NCBI GenBank assembly: GCA_937907415.1
Contig: CALCHY010000251.1
Span: 1-19,623 of the forward strand
Source of the DNA: an uncultured Trueperaceae bacterium
GTDB lineage: Bacteria; Deinococcota; Deinococci; Deinococcales; Trueperaceae
DNA length: 19,623 nucleotides
Reading direction: 5' to 3'
Shown: positions 1-6,865 of the stretch, one piece after another
How positions within the stretch are numbered: the first letter of the stretch is position 1
How the letters are laid out: the number at the start of each line of letters is the position of its first letter
Position numbers and translations under genes: made by a program
The notes under the pieces: model-generated
What the model was told of the DNA's origin: nothing
Databases searched by the model: none
Seen by the model: only the letters and a program-made list of their open reading frames with translations

Positions 1-2
1 GC

Positions 3-425
3 GGCACAGAGTCAAACTTCCTCAACCGCCCGCGCCCCGGCGCCTCAGGCTCGCCCGTCGTAAGGGGCCTGCGGGCGGCGGACGTCTTCGTTAGCCTGAC
101 GGGCTCCGGGGCGGTGCCATGGTCGGCGGTCAAGCCGCTGGAGGGCGTAGTCAACGTCCCCTCAAGCCGCTTCCTGCGGCCGTGGCAGCCGAACAGCAGC
201 CTGGAGGCGCTCAGGTGGCAGAGGGTCGCCTCTTCCATGGAGGCGGCCGCGAGGGGCGGCGCACTCTTCCACCTGTGGTGGCACCCGCACAACTTCGGGG
301 TGAACCTGGAGCAGAACCTGCACGCCCTGAAGCGGCACCTAGAGCTCTACGCGCGGCTGCGCGACAAGCACGGGTTCGCCAGCCACACCATGGCCGAGGT
401 GGCCGACCTCGTGCGGACTAGCTAG
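3..425 (+). CDS. Polysaccharide deacetylase family protein, C-terminal part (5' end outside window)
   Basis: The frame is open from the left edge to a TAG stop at 423-425, about 140 codons, so this is the 3' part of a longer gene; the GTG at 114 is internal. The C-terminal sequence has the motif FHLWWHPHNFG followed by N-x4-L-x6-L, a region I recognise from NodB-type polysaccharide deacetylases in O-antigen and exopolysaccharide clusters. Such enzymes remove N- or O-acetyl groups from sugars. The catalytic Asp and the HxxxH metal site of the NodB fold would lie upstream and cannot be checked here. The gene converges on the glycosyltransferase on the opposite strand with only 4 bp between stop codons. 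Family assignment rests on this tail alone, so specificity is unknown. Confidence 0.72.
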   Translation, partial: GTESNFLNRPRPGASGSPVVRGLRAADVFVSLTGSGAVPWSAVKPLEGVVNVPSSRFLRPWQPNSSLEALRWQRVASSMEAAARGGALFHLWWHPHNFGVNLEQNLHALKRHLELYARLRDKHGFASHTMAEVADLVRTS

Positions 426-438
426 CGGGTTAGCCCGC
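425..438. terminator. Small hairpin between convergent stop codons (possible bidirectional terminator)
   Basis: A perfect 5-bp stem (GCGGG/CCCGC) with a TTAG loop lies exactly where the deacetylase and the converging glycosyltransferase end. It overlaps both stop codons. The stem is short and no T-tract follows on either strand, so a terminator role is only suggested by position. Confidence 0.3.
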
Positions 439-1602
439 GAGCAGCTCCGCGTACAGCGCCTCGTGAAGGGCAAGCACGCTGCTCAGGTCGAAGCGGGCCA
501 TGGCCAGGCGACCACTGCGCCCCATGGCGTGCGCCAGTTCAGGGTCTCCAGCCAGCCGACGCATGGCGTTGGCGAGCGCAGCAACGTCGCCCACATCGTG
601 CAATATGCCCGTCTCGGGGGTAACCAGCTCGCCCACGCCGCGGATGCGCGTGGCGATCACCGGCCGCTCGAGGCAAGAAGCCTCCATCAGCGAGCGCGGC
701 AGCCCCTCGCGCTCGGATGGCAACAGCACGGCCGTCGAGGCCGCAACTATGGCGGGTATATCCTGGCGGTACCCGAGGAGCTTCACGCGGTCGGCGACGC
801 CTAGGCTTTGCGCTTGCGCCGCCACCTCACCCATCAGCGGCCCCACCCCAGCCAACGCCAACACGGCGTTAGGTAAGTTGCTCGCCGCCAGGGCTGCCAC
901 CGCGTCCTTGTGGCGCTTACCAGGGTTGAACTCCGCGATCATGGTGAACAGCGGCGCCGCACCTTCTAGGTTCAACTCGGCGCGCACGGCAGCTACCGCC
1001 GCTGGGTTCACCGCGGTTGGGTCGTAGCGCGATGTGTCGACTCCGATGCCTGGCATGTAGACGACTCCGCCGCGCCGCGCGAGCGGAAACGCCTGGGCAG
1101 CTGCGAGGTCCTCCTGGTTGATTACTATCAGGCGATCCGTCCAGCCGCTCGCCACGCGCTCGAGCCCCCAGAAGATCGCGGCCTGCACGGGCGGGGCTCC
1201 GCGGTAGAAGTGGAACCCGTGCGCCGTGTAAACGACCCGCGGCGTTCCAGTTGACCGCAGCCGCCTTAGGGCGTAGCGCGTTACGAAAGCCGCTATGGGG
1301 TCGTGGGCGTGCACCAGGTCGTAACCGCCACGGCGTACCAGCGCGCGCAGCGCTTGCGGTGCAGTGGTCAGGTTGACTAGGTCCGTAGGCTTGCGGGTCC
1401 AGCCGATGTCGTGCACTTCATCGAACGCTGCCACGCTGCGCTCGTCTCGCGTTACGCCGTTGCTTACGGCGTCCACGCGCCAACCTAAGCCCCTGAAGTG
1501 CTCGGCGTACGGCAGCAGGAACGCCGTCAACGTGGATGGCACGCTGGTGGCGATCAGCAGTCTGGGCGGCCTGGCGGCGTGGCTGGGCGTGGCGAGGTTC
1601 AC
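430..1602 (-). CDS. Glycosyltransferase family 4 (EpsD/PglA-like), 390 aa
   Basis: A retaining, NDP-sugar-dependent GT-B glycosyltransferase expected to add one sugar to a lipid-linked oligosaccharide at the cytoplasmic face of the membrane. The N-terminal Rossmann half opens with a RLLIATSVPSTL strand (residues 14-25) and contains TAHGFHFYRG (126-135), typical of EpsD/PglA/CapM-like GT4 enzymes. The C-terminal donor half has EFNPGKRHKD (224-233) and the E-x7-E motif with glutamates 299 and 307 in EGLPRSLME. I chose the GTG at 1602 because it overlaps the upstream gene's TGA as GTGA (translational coupling) and places the family's first beta strand near the N terminus. An ATG at 1647 would add 15 residues lying inside the upstream gene. 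It is the second gene of a two-gene unit. Donor and acceptor sugars cannot be read from sequence. Confidence 0.9.
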   Translation of the reverse strand: MNLATPSHAARPPRLLIATSVPSTLTAFLLPYAEHFRGLGWRVDAVSNGVTRDERSVAAFDEVHDIGWTRKPTDLVNLTTAPQALRALVRRGGYDLVHAHDPIAAFVTRYALRRLRSTGTPRVVYTAHGFHFYRGAPPVQAAIFWGLERVASGWTDRLIVINQEDLAAAQAFPLARRGGVVYMPGIGVDTSRYDPTAVNPAAVAAVRAELNLEGAAPLFTMIAEFNPGKRHKDAVAALAASNLPNAVLALAGVGPLMGEVAAQAQSLGVADRVKLLGYRQDIPAIVAASTAVLLPSEREGLPRSLMEASCLERPVIATRIRGVGELVTPETGILHDVGDVAALANAMRRLAGDPELAHAMGRSGRLAMARFDLSSVLALHEALYAELLAG

Positions 1603-2753
1603 GCCTTGCCGCGCCGCGCAAGGAGCTCCCGGTAGACCGCCTCCCATTGGTCGACTACGCCAGCTAGGCCGAAGTTCAGTTCGATCTCGTGATGAGCGGC
1701 CTCACCCATGGCGCGCGTCTCTTCCTCGCTCAACCGCATGAGCCTCTGCATGGCCTCGGCCAAAGCGGCTGGGTCGTGAGGGGGCACGACGAAGCCTGTC
1801 TTGCCGTTGGTCACCACCTCACGGTTGCCGCCTACATCCGTAACCACGGCCGGGAGGCGCGACGCGCCTGCTTCGAGCAGCACCATCGGCAGCCCCTCCC
1901 ACGCTGAAGACATCACGTACGCATCAGCAGCTGCCATGAGGTCGACTACGTCGTTGCGCACACCAAGCAACCGGAAGTGCGCGTCGTCTAGGCCGGCCGC
2001 TTGAACAAGGCGGTCGAGCTCATCGTGAAGCGTGCCTTCGCCGGCGACCAGGACGGTCGTTGGCGCGGCGTCGTCGCTTCTCGCGGCGAGTTGCCGCACC
2101 GCCGCTATCAGGTTCGGGTAGTCCTTCTGTTCTTCGAGGCGCCCAACGGCCAACCACAAGAAGGTGCCGGGGGCTATGCCGAGTTCGTGACGCTTCGCTT
2201 CCCGTGCGCCCGGTTGCGGTTGGAACTTCGAGAGGTCGAGGCCGTTCGGCATGTACTTGATGCGCGCTTTGGGCGTGGCGCCAACGGCGACGAAGTGTTC
2301 GACGCAGAGGCGACAGACGTTAGTCGTCAGGTCGCACAGCGGGTCGGTAACGCGGTAGGCGAGTTCGCGCCACCGTGCGCCCTCCGAGTAGTTGTGGGCA
2401 GTAGAGATCTGCACCGGCATGGGCGAGAGCAAGCGCGCCAAGCGCGTCAACAAGTTGGCGTGCACCATGTGGCTGTGGACGACGTCAGGGCGGTTGGCGC
2501 GCACGACGTTGGCCAGCTTGAACAGCGCCCGCGGATCACCGATACCGCGCTGCATGGCCAGACTATGGAACGGGATCCCAAGCTCCCGCAGCTCGGAATC
2601 GAACGCCTCTGCGTCACGCATGCTGACCAGGGTCACGGTGTGCCCTCTACGCTTCAACTCAGCCGCCAGTAAGAAGACCTGAACCTCGGCGCCGCCTTGC
2701 ATGAGGGACGTAGTAACGAACTGAACGCTAAGTGGCTGACCAGCGTTAGACAT
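1599..2753 (-). CDS. Glycosyltransferase family 4, 384 aa
   Basis: A second GT-B, GT4-type glycosyltransferase, predicted to be cytosolic and membrane-associated in repeat-unit assembly. The N-terminal acceptor domain has the glycine-rich MQGGAEVQV loop (residues 18-26) and DVVHSHMVHAN (90-100). The donor domain has VGRLEEQKDYPNLI (203-216) and an E-x7-E motif, EGLPMVLLE (Glu286, Glu294), followed by VVTDVGGNREVV. The ATG at 2753 is preferred because GGAGAGG lies a few bases upstream; a TTG start at 2825 would add 24 poorly conserved-looking residues (with internal Arg/Ala runs) and would run into the promoter region. The stop overlaps the downstream glycosyltransferase start by 4 bp, so the two are probably co-transcribed and coupled. 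A divergent promoter region separates it from the flippase gene. Sugar specificity is unknown. Confidence 0.92.
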   Translation of the reverse strand: MSNAGQPLSVQFVTTSLMQGGAEVQVFLLAAELKRRGHTVTLVSMRDAEAFDSELRELGIPFHSLAMQRGIGDPRALFKLANVVRANRPDVVHSHMVHANLLTRLARLLSPMPVQISTAHNYSEGARWRELAYRVTDPLCDLTTNVCRLCVEHFVAVGATPKARIKYMPNGLDLSKFQPQPGAREAKRHELGIAPGTFLWLAVGRLEEQKDYPNLIAAVRQLAARSDDAAPTTVLVAGEGTLHDELDRLVQAAGLDDAHFRLLGVRNDVVDLMAAADAYVMSSAWEGLPMVLLEAGASRLPAVVTDVGGNREVVTNGKTGFVVPPHDPAALAEAMQRLMRLSEEETRAMGEAAHHEIELNFGLAGVVDQWEAVYRELLARRGKA

Positions 2754-2797
2754 CCGGACCTCTCCGGCCGCGCCGCACTTGTGACGCCGCGACGGGA

Positions 2798-2825
2798 AGT
2801 CTAGCACCCGCGCCGCAGCGGCCAA
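2798..2825 (-). promoter_or_regulatory. Candidate sigma-70-type promoter for the two-glycosyltransferase unit
   Basis: On the minus strand TTGGCC (2825-2820) is followed after 16 bp by TAGACT (2803-2798). Expected transcription start is about 2791, giving a leader of roughly 38 nt that contains the GGAGAGG ribosome binding site before the ATG at 2753. The -35 is a weak match (TTG only). Its mirror arrangement with the flippase promoter 14 bp away supports it. Confidence 0.45.
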
Positions 2826-2838
2826 GGACGCCGCCGCG

Positions 2839-2866
2839 TTGGGCGCAGCACGGTGCGCTTTACAAT
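2839..2866 (+). promoter_or_regulatory. Candidate sigma-70-type promoter for the flippase gene
   Basis: TTGGGC (2839-2844), a 16-bp spacer and TACAAT (2861-2866; five of six bases of the -10 consensus) precede the flippase. A start near 2873 would give about a 40-nt leader to the ATG at 2915. This also argues against translation from the TTG at 2879, which would lie only a few bases into the transcript. The -35 boxes of this promoter and the divergent glycosyltransferase promoter are 13-14 bp apart. Confidence 0.5.
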
Positions 2867-2914
2867 GCGGGTCGGCCGTTGCAGAACGCCGCCACTGGAG
2901 TAACGCCGCGCCAG

Positions 2915-4348
2915 ATGAACCCTAAGCTGAGAAGGACCGTTCAATACCTGCTGACCGTCGTGTTCGGTCAGGGCCTGTCGTTCCTGCTCCTGCCGGTCGT
3001 CACGCGCTTCCTTGACCCCGCCGAGTACGGCGAGTACGCCCTAGCGCTGACGGTGTCTGGGCTGGTTGGCATGTTCGCATCCGGTTGGGTACGCAACGTT
3101 GGCTTGCGTCTCTATTACGACGCCAGCGAGCGCGGCACCACGCGCGGTTTCTACCTAGGGACGGCGCTCATCCAGGCCGTGCTCGCCTCCGCGCTCTATG
3201 GGGCCGTGCTGCTTGGGTTGCAGGCGTTCGACCTCCTACCCGCGCGCATGGGCGTGTTGCTAGCCGCCGGCCTCGTGTTGATCGTCGGCGACCAGTACGG
3301 CTATGCGGTCACCCTGCTGCGCGCCGAGGAGCGCACCACCGCCTTCACCGCCTCTGAGGTAGGCAGCGGCCTCCTGCGCTTCGGCGCCACCCTAGCTGGC
3401 CTGTACGCTGGCTTCGCCACGGCACAACTCCTGTTCTTCGCGATGGCCGCCGCTTACCTGGTTGGCGCGCTGTTCGCGGTGCCGATGTTGTGGCGGCGCC
3501 TCAGTGGGCCGAGCCAGTTCGACCTCAAAGGCATAGTCGAGACGGTGCGCGCGGGCCCCTCTGCACTGCCGTTCTCCGTGGCCGCCTGGCTTGATAACCT
3601 CGCTAGCCGCCTGATCCTGCAAGGCTTCCTCGGCACCGCCGTCGTCGGCGTCTTCAGCGTCGGCTACTCGATCGGGGAGAGGCTGGTTGGCAGTCTCACC
3701 CAGGCCGTGTTCATGATGGCGTGGCCGAGCATCCTCAACGCTTGGCGCGAGGGCGGAGTCAAGCTCGCGCGCCAGGCCCTGAGCGACGCGCAGCGCATCT
3801 ATGCGTACCTCACCGTCGGGCCGGTTCTGTTCCTCGTGGTCTTCGGCAGCGAGGTAACGCGCCTACTCACCGGCCCTGAGTTCCGCGACGCCAGCGTGGT
3901 GGTGCCGCTCGTGGCCACGGCCATGTGGTTCCGCGGGCTGTCTTCGTACCTCAACCGCCACCTCGAGCTGAACAAGCGCTACGCGCACCTGTCGCTCGTC
4001 GCCATTTGCGGAGCGCTCGTGAACGTCGGACTGAGCTTCGTGCTCGTCAGGAGTTACGGGATGGTTGGGGTTGCCACTGCGACGGTCTTCAGCAACGCAC
4101 TTACGTGCGCCTTCTACTTCCTCACCCGCGACAGGGACCTAACGCACGTGCGCTTCGGCTCGTTTGCGGCCGCAGGGGGGCTCGCGGCGTTGGCGTGGGC
4201 GCTGTCGTTAGCTGTAGGAGCCTCCGCTGCGCCAAGTGGCTTAACGGTCGGTGACGCCAAGATGGCGGCGTTCATTGCCGTGTACGCCCTCGGGTTCGCT
4301 GGCGTGTTCCTAGGACGGCGCCTGCTCAACGGCCGAGGCGCGCAGTGA
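2915..4348 (+). CDS. Wzx-type polysaccharide flippase (MOP superfamily), 477 aa
   Basis: An integral membrane protein with about 12-14 hydrophobic segments, predicted to move undecaprenyl-linked repeat units from the cytoplasmic to the outer face of the inner membrane. The N terminus (KLRRTVQYLLTVVFGQGLSFLLLPV... then TRFLDPAEYGEYALA) is characteristic of the polysaccharide transport protein family, including the conserved F/L-x-P-x-x-YG-x-Y element after helix 1. Length is typical of Wzx proteins. I chose ATG 2915 because it lies about 40 nt after the candidate promoter, with GGAG 14 nt upstream (a long spacing), and puts a basic KLRR segment before helix 1; a TTG at 2879 would add 12 residues. 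Its 3' end overlaps the convergent ligase gene by 23 bp. Substrate specificity is not readable from the sequence. Confidence 0.9.
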   Translation: MNPKLRRTVQYLLTVVFGQGLSFLLLPVVTRFLDPAEYGEYALALTVSGLVGMFASGWVRNVGLRLYYDASERGTTRGFYLGTALIQAVLASALYGAVLLGLQAFDLLPARMGVLLAAGLVLIVGDQYGYAVTLLRAEERTTAFTASEVGSGLLRFGATLAGLYAGFATAQLLFFAMAAAYLVGALFAVPMLWRRLSGPSQFDLKGIVETVRAGPSALPFSVAAWLDNLASRLILQGFLGTAVVGVFSVGYSIGERLVGSLTQAVFMMAWPSILNAWREGGVKLARQALSDAQRIYAYLTVGPVLFLVVFGSEVTRLLTGPEFRDASVVVPLVATAMWFRGLSSYLNRHLELNKRYAHLSLVAICGALVNVGLSFVLVRSYGMVGVATATVFSNALTCAFYFLTRDRDLTHVRFGSFAAAGGLAALAWALSLAVGASAAPSGLTVGDAKMAAFIAVYALGFAGVFLGRRLLNGRGAQ

Positions 4349-5651
4349 CCTCGCCCCAGGTACCGATCGCGAGGACGAGAGCCAACGCTATCCAGTAGAG
4401 GAAGCCGTCCGGCGCCGTCGAGGTCACGCAAGCGCCGAGCAGGAACAACGTCAATCCCACACCAGCGAGGCCTAACGTGCCGCGGACGCGCCAACTGACG
4501 ACGAGGCCCGCGAAGTGCAACGCCAAGAACAGGAGGAGGCCGATGATGCCGAACTCGTACAAGACCTCGAGGTAGGCGTTGTGCGTCGATGTGAGCGTGC
4601 CGAAGCCGCGCTGCACTACGTCTACGCTGCTATCGAAGCCGTTACCGAGGAACAACTCCTTGAAGTCACCCTCGCGGTAGGCGCCATACACCGCCTGCCA
4701 GATAGGCGTGCGGCTGCCGCCGGACTCGACCCGCTCGCTCGTGAAGCGTTTCACGAGCCCTTCGCCGCCTGGCAGTAGCGCGCCTGCTCCGATCATCGCC
4801 AGGAGCGCAACCACCACGAGGAGCTTGCGCCAGTCCTGAACGACGAGGCGCGTGAACATGGCGACGAGCGCGAGGCCAGCTGCGATGGCCATGCCGCGCG
4901 AAGCCAGCAGGAGCAGCGCGTACGCCAGCACCCCCGTAAGGAGCAACAACAGCACGCCCTGCCAGCGGCGTCCAGGGCTACTCAGCGCCTGAACGCTGCC
5001 CGCCGCGGCGATCACGAACCCGAGCCCGACGTAGAAGGCGACGACGTTCTCGTTGACGTTCACGTCGCCGCGGTAAGCGAAGCCGCCGCGGATGGCGCTC
5101 TCGATCACCCAGCCAGCTACTGCGGTCGAGGCCAGCACTGCGGCGCCAGCCACCAACTTCACGCCGCGCTGCGCCCGGAACTGCAGGTAGGCGATCGCAC
5201 CCATCACGTAGGCAAGCACGCGCTGGATGATGGTGAAGTCGATCGGCCGGATGAACCCAACGAACGACGCCGCCACGACGGCGAGGAACGCGAAGTAGAG
5301 CCAGAAGTACGTCGAGCGCACCTTGATGCCCTGGCCGAGCAACGCCGCGGCCATGCTGACCACGAACGCGGCGTAGAACGGATAGAAGAACCCATTGATG
5401 GTGAGGCTGCTGAAGATCGTTTCGTAACTGCAGAACGCGAGCCAGTAAAGCCCAACGACGATCTCGGACTTGTAGTTGCTGTTCGCGAACAACAGGAGGA
5501 CGCCGAGCACCATGACCCCGCCAAGCGCGATCTCTGCAGACAGCGCCGCGAGCGCTCCGATCAGGATGGCGCCGAGCAGCAACCACACGCGCATGGCGGT
5601 CTGGCCGCCTGCTTCGTCAGCGCCACTGCGCGGCAACCTCGTGACTGACAT
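4326..5651 (-). CDS. O-antigen ligase / Wzy-like polymerase family membrane protein, 441 aa
   Basis: A polytopic membrane protein of the WaaL/Wzy (Wzy_C) superfamily, which transfers or polymerises undecaprenyl-linked glycans on the outer face of the inner membrane. About 10-12 hydrophobic segments run from residue 20 to the C terminus. A large extracytoplasmic loop around residues 290-365 carries SGGSRTPIWQAVYGAYREG and then STHNAYLEVLYEFGIIG (355-371), the diagnostic H-N motif of the family (His357). Sequence cannot separate ligase from polymerase. The ATG at 5651 is preferred, with GGAG about 13 nt upstream; a GTG at 5684 would add 11 residues. The last 23 bp overlap the convergent flippase gene, and the start is divergent from the next glycosyltransferase. 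Confidence 0.85.
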   Translation of the reverse strand: MSVTRLPRSGADEAGGQTAMRVWLLLGAILIGALAALSAEIALGGVMVLGVLLLFANSNYKSEIVVGLYWLAFCSYETIFSSLTINGFFYPFYAAFVVSMAAALLGQGIKVRSTYFWLYFAFLAVVAASFVGFIRPIDFTIIQRVLAYVMGAIAYLQFRAQRGVKLVAGAAVLASTAVAGWVIESAIRGGFAYRGDVNVNENVVAFYVGLGFVIAAAGSVQALSSPGRRWQGVLLLLLTGVLAYALLLLASRGMAIAAGLALVAMFTRLVVQDWRKLLVVVALLAMIGAGALLPGGEGLVKRFTSERVESGGSRTPIWQAVYGAYREGDFKELFLGNGFDSSVDVVQRGFGTLTSTHNAYLEVLYEFGIIGLLLFLALHFAGLVVSWRVRGTLGLAGVGLTLFLLGACVTSTAPDGFLYWIALALVLAIGTWGEVTARLGR

Positions 5652-5690
5652 CGCCAGTACTTTACTCCGGGCTCCGCCGACCACGGTCCG

Positions 5691-5719
5691 TTAGCCAGCA
5701 GGCGCCCCTCCCGTAATCT
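5691..5719 (+). promoter_or_regulatory. Candidate promoter with a leaderless-type -10 box upstream of the third glycosyltransferase
   Basis: TTAGCC (5691-5696), a 17-bp spacer and TAATCT (5714-5719) end 6 bp before the GTG at 5726, so transcription would start at or next to the start codon. No convincing Shine-Dalgarno is present. A TANNNT box placed this way is known from leaderless genes of Deinococcus. Confidence 0.45.
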
Positions 5720-5725
5720 AGGCAG

Positions 5726-6865
5726 GTGCCAGATGCTCACCCCAACCCAAAGGTCCTGTTCGTCATGGCAAGCTACGCCGTGGGAGGCACCGAGTTGCAG
5801 TTAGCCGCGCTGCTAGCGAACCGCCCAGCGTGGGCCGCAGGCTACACCCTCGAGACCATCACGTTCCTCCCGCCACGCTCGAGCGCGGTCACCCAACTGT
5901 TCGAGGCAGAGGGCGTTAGCAACACGCTCATCAACCGCGAGGCGCTGTCGTTCCCGCGGTTCTTCTGGCGCCTCCTCACGCAGGTGCGGCGCTCGCGGCC
6001 TGACGTACTGCATGCCATGCTCGACTCATCCACCGGCGCATGGGGACGCCTGGCTGGTGTGCTGGTCGGGGTTCCTGCCATCGTGCAGTCGGACCGCTCG
6101 GTGATGGAGGAGGGCACCGGCACGCATAGACGGCTCAGGCCGTTCCTCGACCGCCGCACGCAGCGTTTCCTGCCCAACGCCAACGCCATTGCCGAGAGGC
6201 TGATGCGCGGCGGCGTGCCGCGGGAGCGCATTACGGTCGTGCCTTCAGGTGTCGACCTGGCGCGCTTCGACCCGGCCAGCGTTCAACCTACCGGCCGTTA
6301 CCGCAGCGCAGCGGGAGGCGTAGTAGCTGGCTTCGTTGGGCGCTTTCACGCCGTGAAGCGCCTCGACGTACTGCTGGACGCGGTTGCCTCCCTACCTGAG
6401 GCCCAGCGGCCAGCGCGCCTGGTGCTTGCGGGGGACGGCCCAGAGATGGCCGCCGTGCAGGCGCGAGTAGCAGCCGAACCCTGGCTACGCGAGCACGTCG
6501 AGCTGCTCGGGGCGTGCGACGACGTACCAGGCTTCCTGGCGGAGATCGATTACCTCATCCTCTCCTCGGAAGTCGAAGGTGCGCCGAACGCCGTCATAGA
6601 AGCCATGGCGATGGGCAAGCCGGTGGTCGCAACGCGGGTCTCTGACGTACCTGGCATTGTCAAGGGAGCCGGATTCCTCGCGGAGCCAGGAGACGCGACC
6701 TCGTTGGCTGGCGCCATAGCGCAGATGCAGGCCCTCACGCCGGCCGCGCGGGCGGAACTAGGGCGGCACGGACGCCTGAACGTCGAGGCCAACTACGACA
6801 TGAAGGTAGTCGCCGAACGCTTCTGGGAGGCGCACCGTCAACTCCTCACGCGGCGTGCGCGTTAA
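5726..6865 (+). CDS. Glycosyltransferase family 4, 379 aa
   Basis: A GT-B fold, GT4-type glycosyltransferase for repeat-unit synthesis. It has the N-terminal glycine-rich loop SYAVGGTELQLAALL (residues 16-30), PDVLHAMLDSSTGAWGRLAG in the acceptor domain, VPSGVDLARFDP at the interdomain hinge (172-183), GRFHAVKRLD (205-214) and the E-x7-E motif EGAPNAVIE (Glu284, Glu292). The GTG at 5726 is chosen since PKVLFVMASY, the first strand, begins eight residues later; the next ATG (5765) would cut this strand. It probably lacks a leader, as TAATCT ends 6 bp upstream. It ends in a TTAA tetranucleotide shared with the convergent amidotransferase's stop codon (4-bp overlap). Sugar donor unknown. Confidence 0.92.
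   Translation: MPDAHPNPKVLFVMASYAVGGTELQLAALLANRPAWAAGYTLETITFLPPRSSAVTQLFEAEGVSNTLINREALSFPRFFWRLLTQVRRSRPDVLHAMLDSSTGAWGRLAGVLVGVPAIVQSDRSVMEEGTGTHRRLRPFLDRRTQRFLPNANAIAERLMRGGVPRERITVVPSGVDLARFDPASVQPTGRYRSAAGGVVAGFVGRFHAVKRLDVLLDAVASLPEAQRPARLVLAGDGPEMAAVQARVAAEPWLREHVELLGACDDVPGFLAEIDYLILSSEVEGAPNAVIEAMAMGKPVVATRVSDVPGIVKGAGFLAEPGDATSLAGAIAQMQALTPAARAELGRHGRLNVEANYDMKVVAERFWEAHRQLLTRRAR

Noticed and set aside
2001..2672. Plus-strand open frame of 223 codons
   Set aside because: It lies antisense inside the well-supported GT4 gene, shows no family motif and has the Arg/Val/Gln-rich look of a high-GC shadow frame.
4978..5586. Minus-strand 202-codon frame rich in Arg and His
   Set aside because: Same strand but out of frame with the ligase/polymerase gene, which has clear membrane segments and the H-N motif; composition is that of a frame-shifted shadow.
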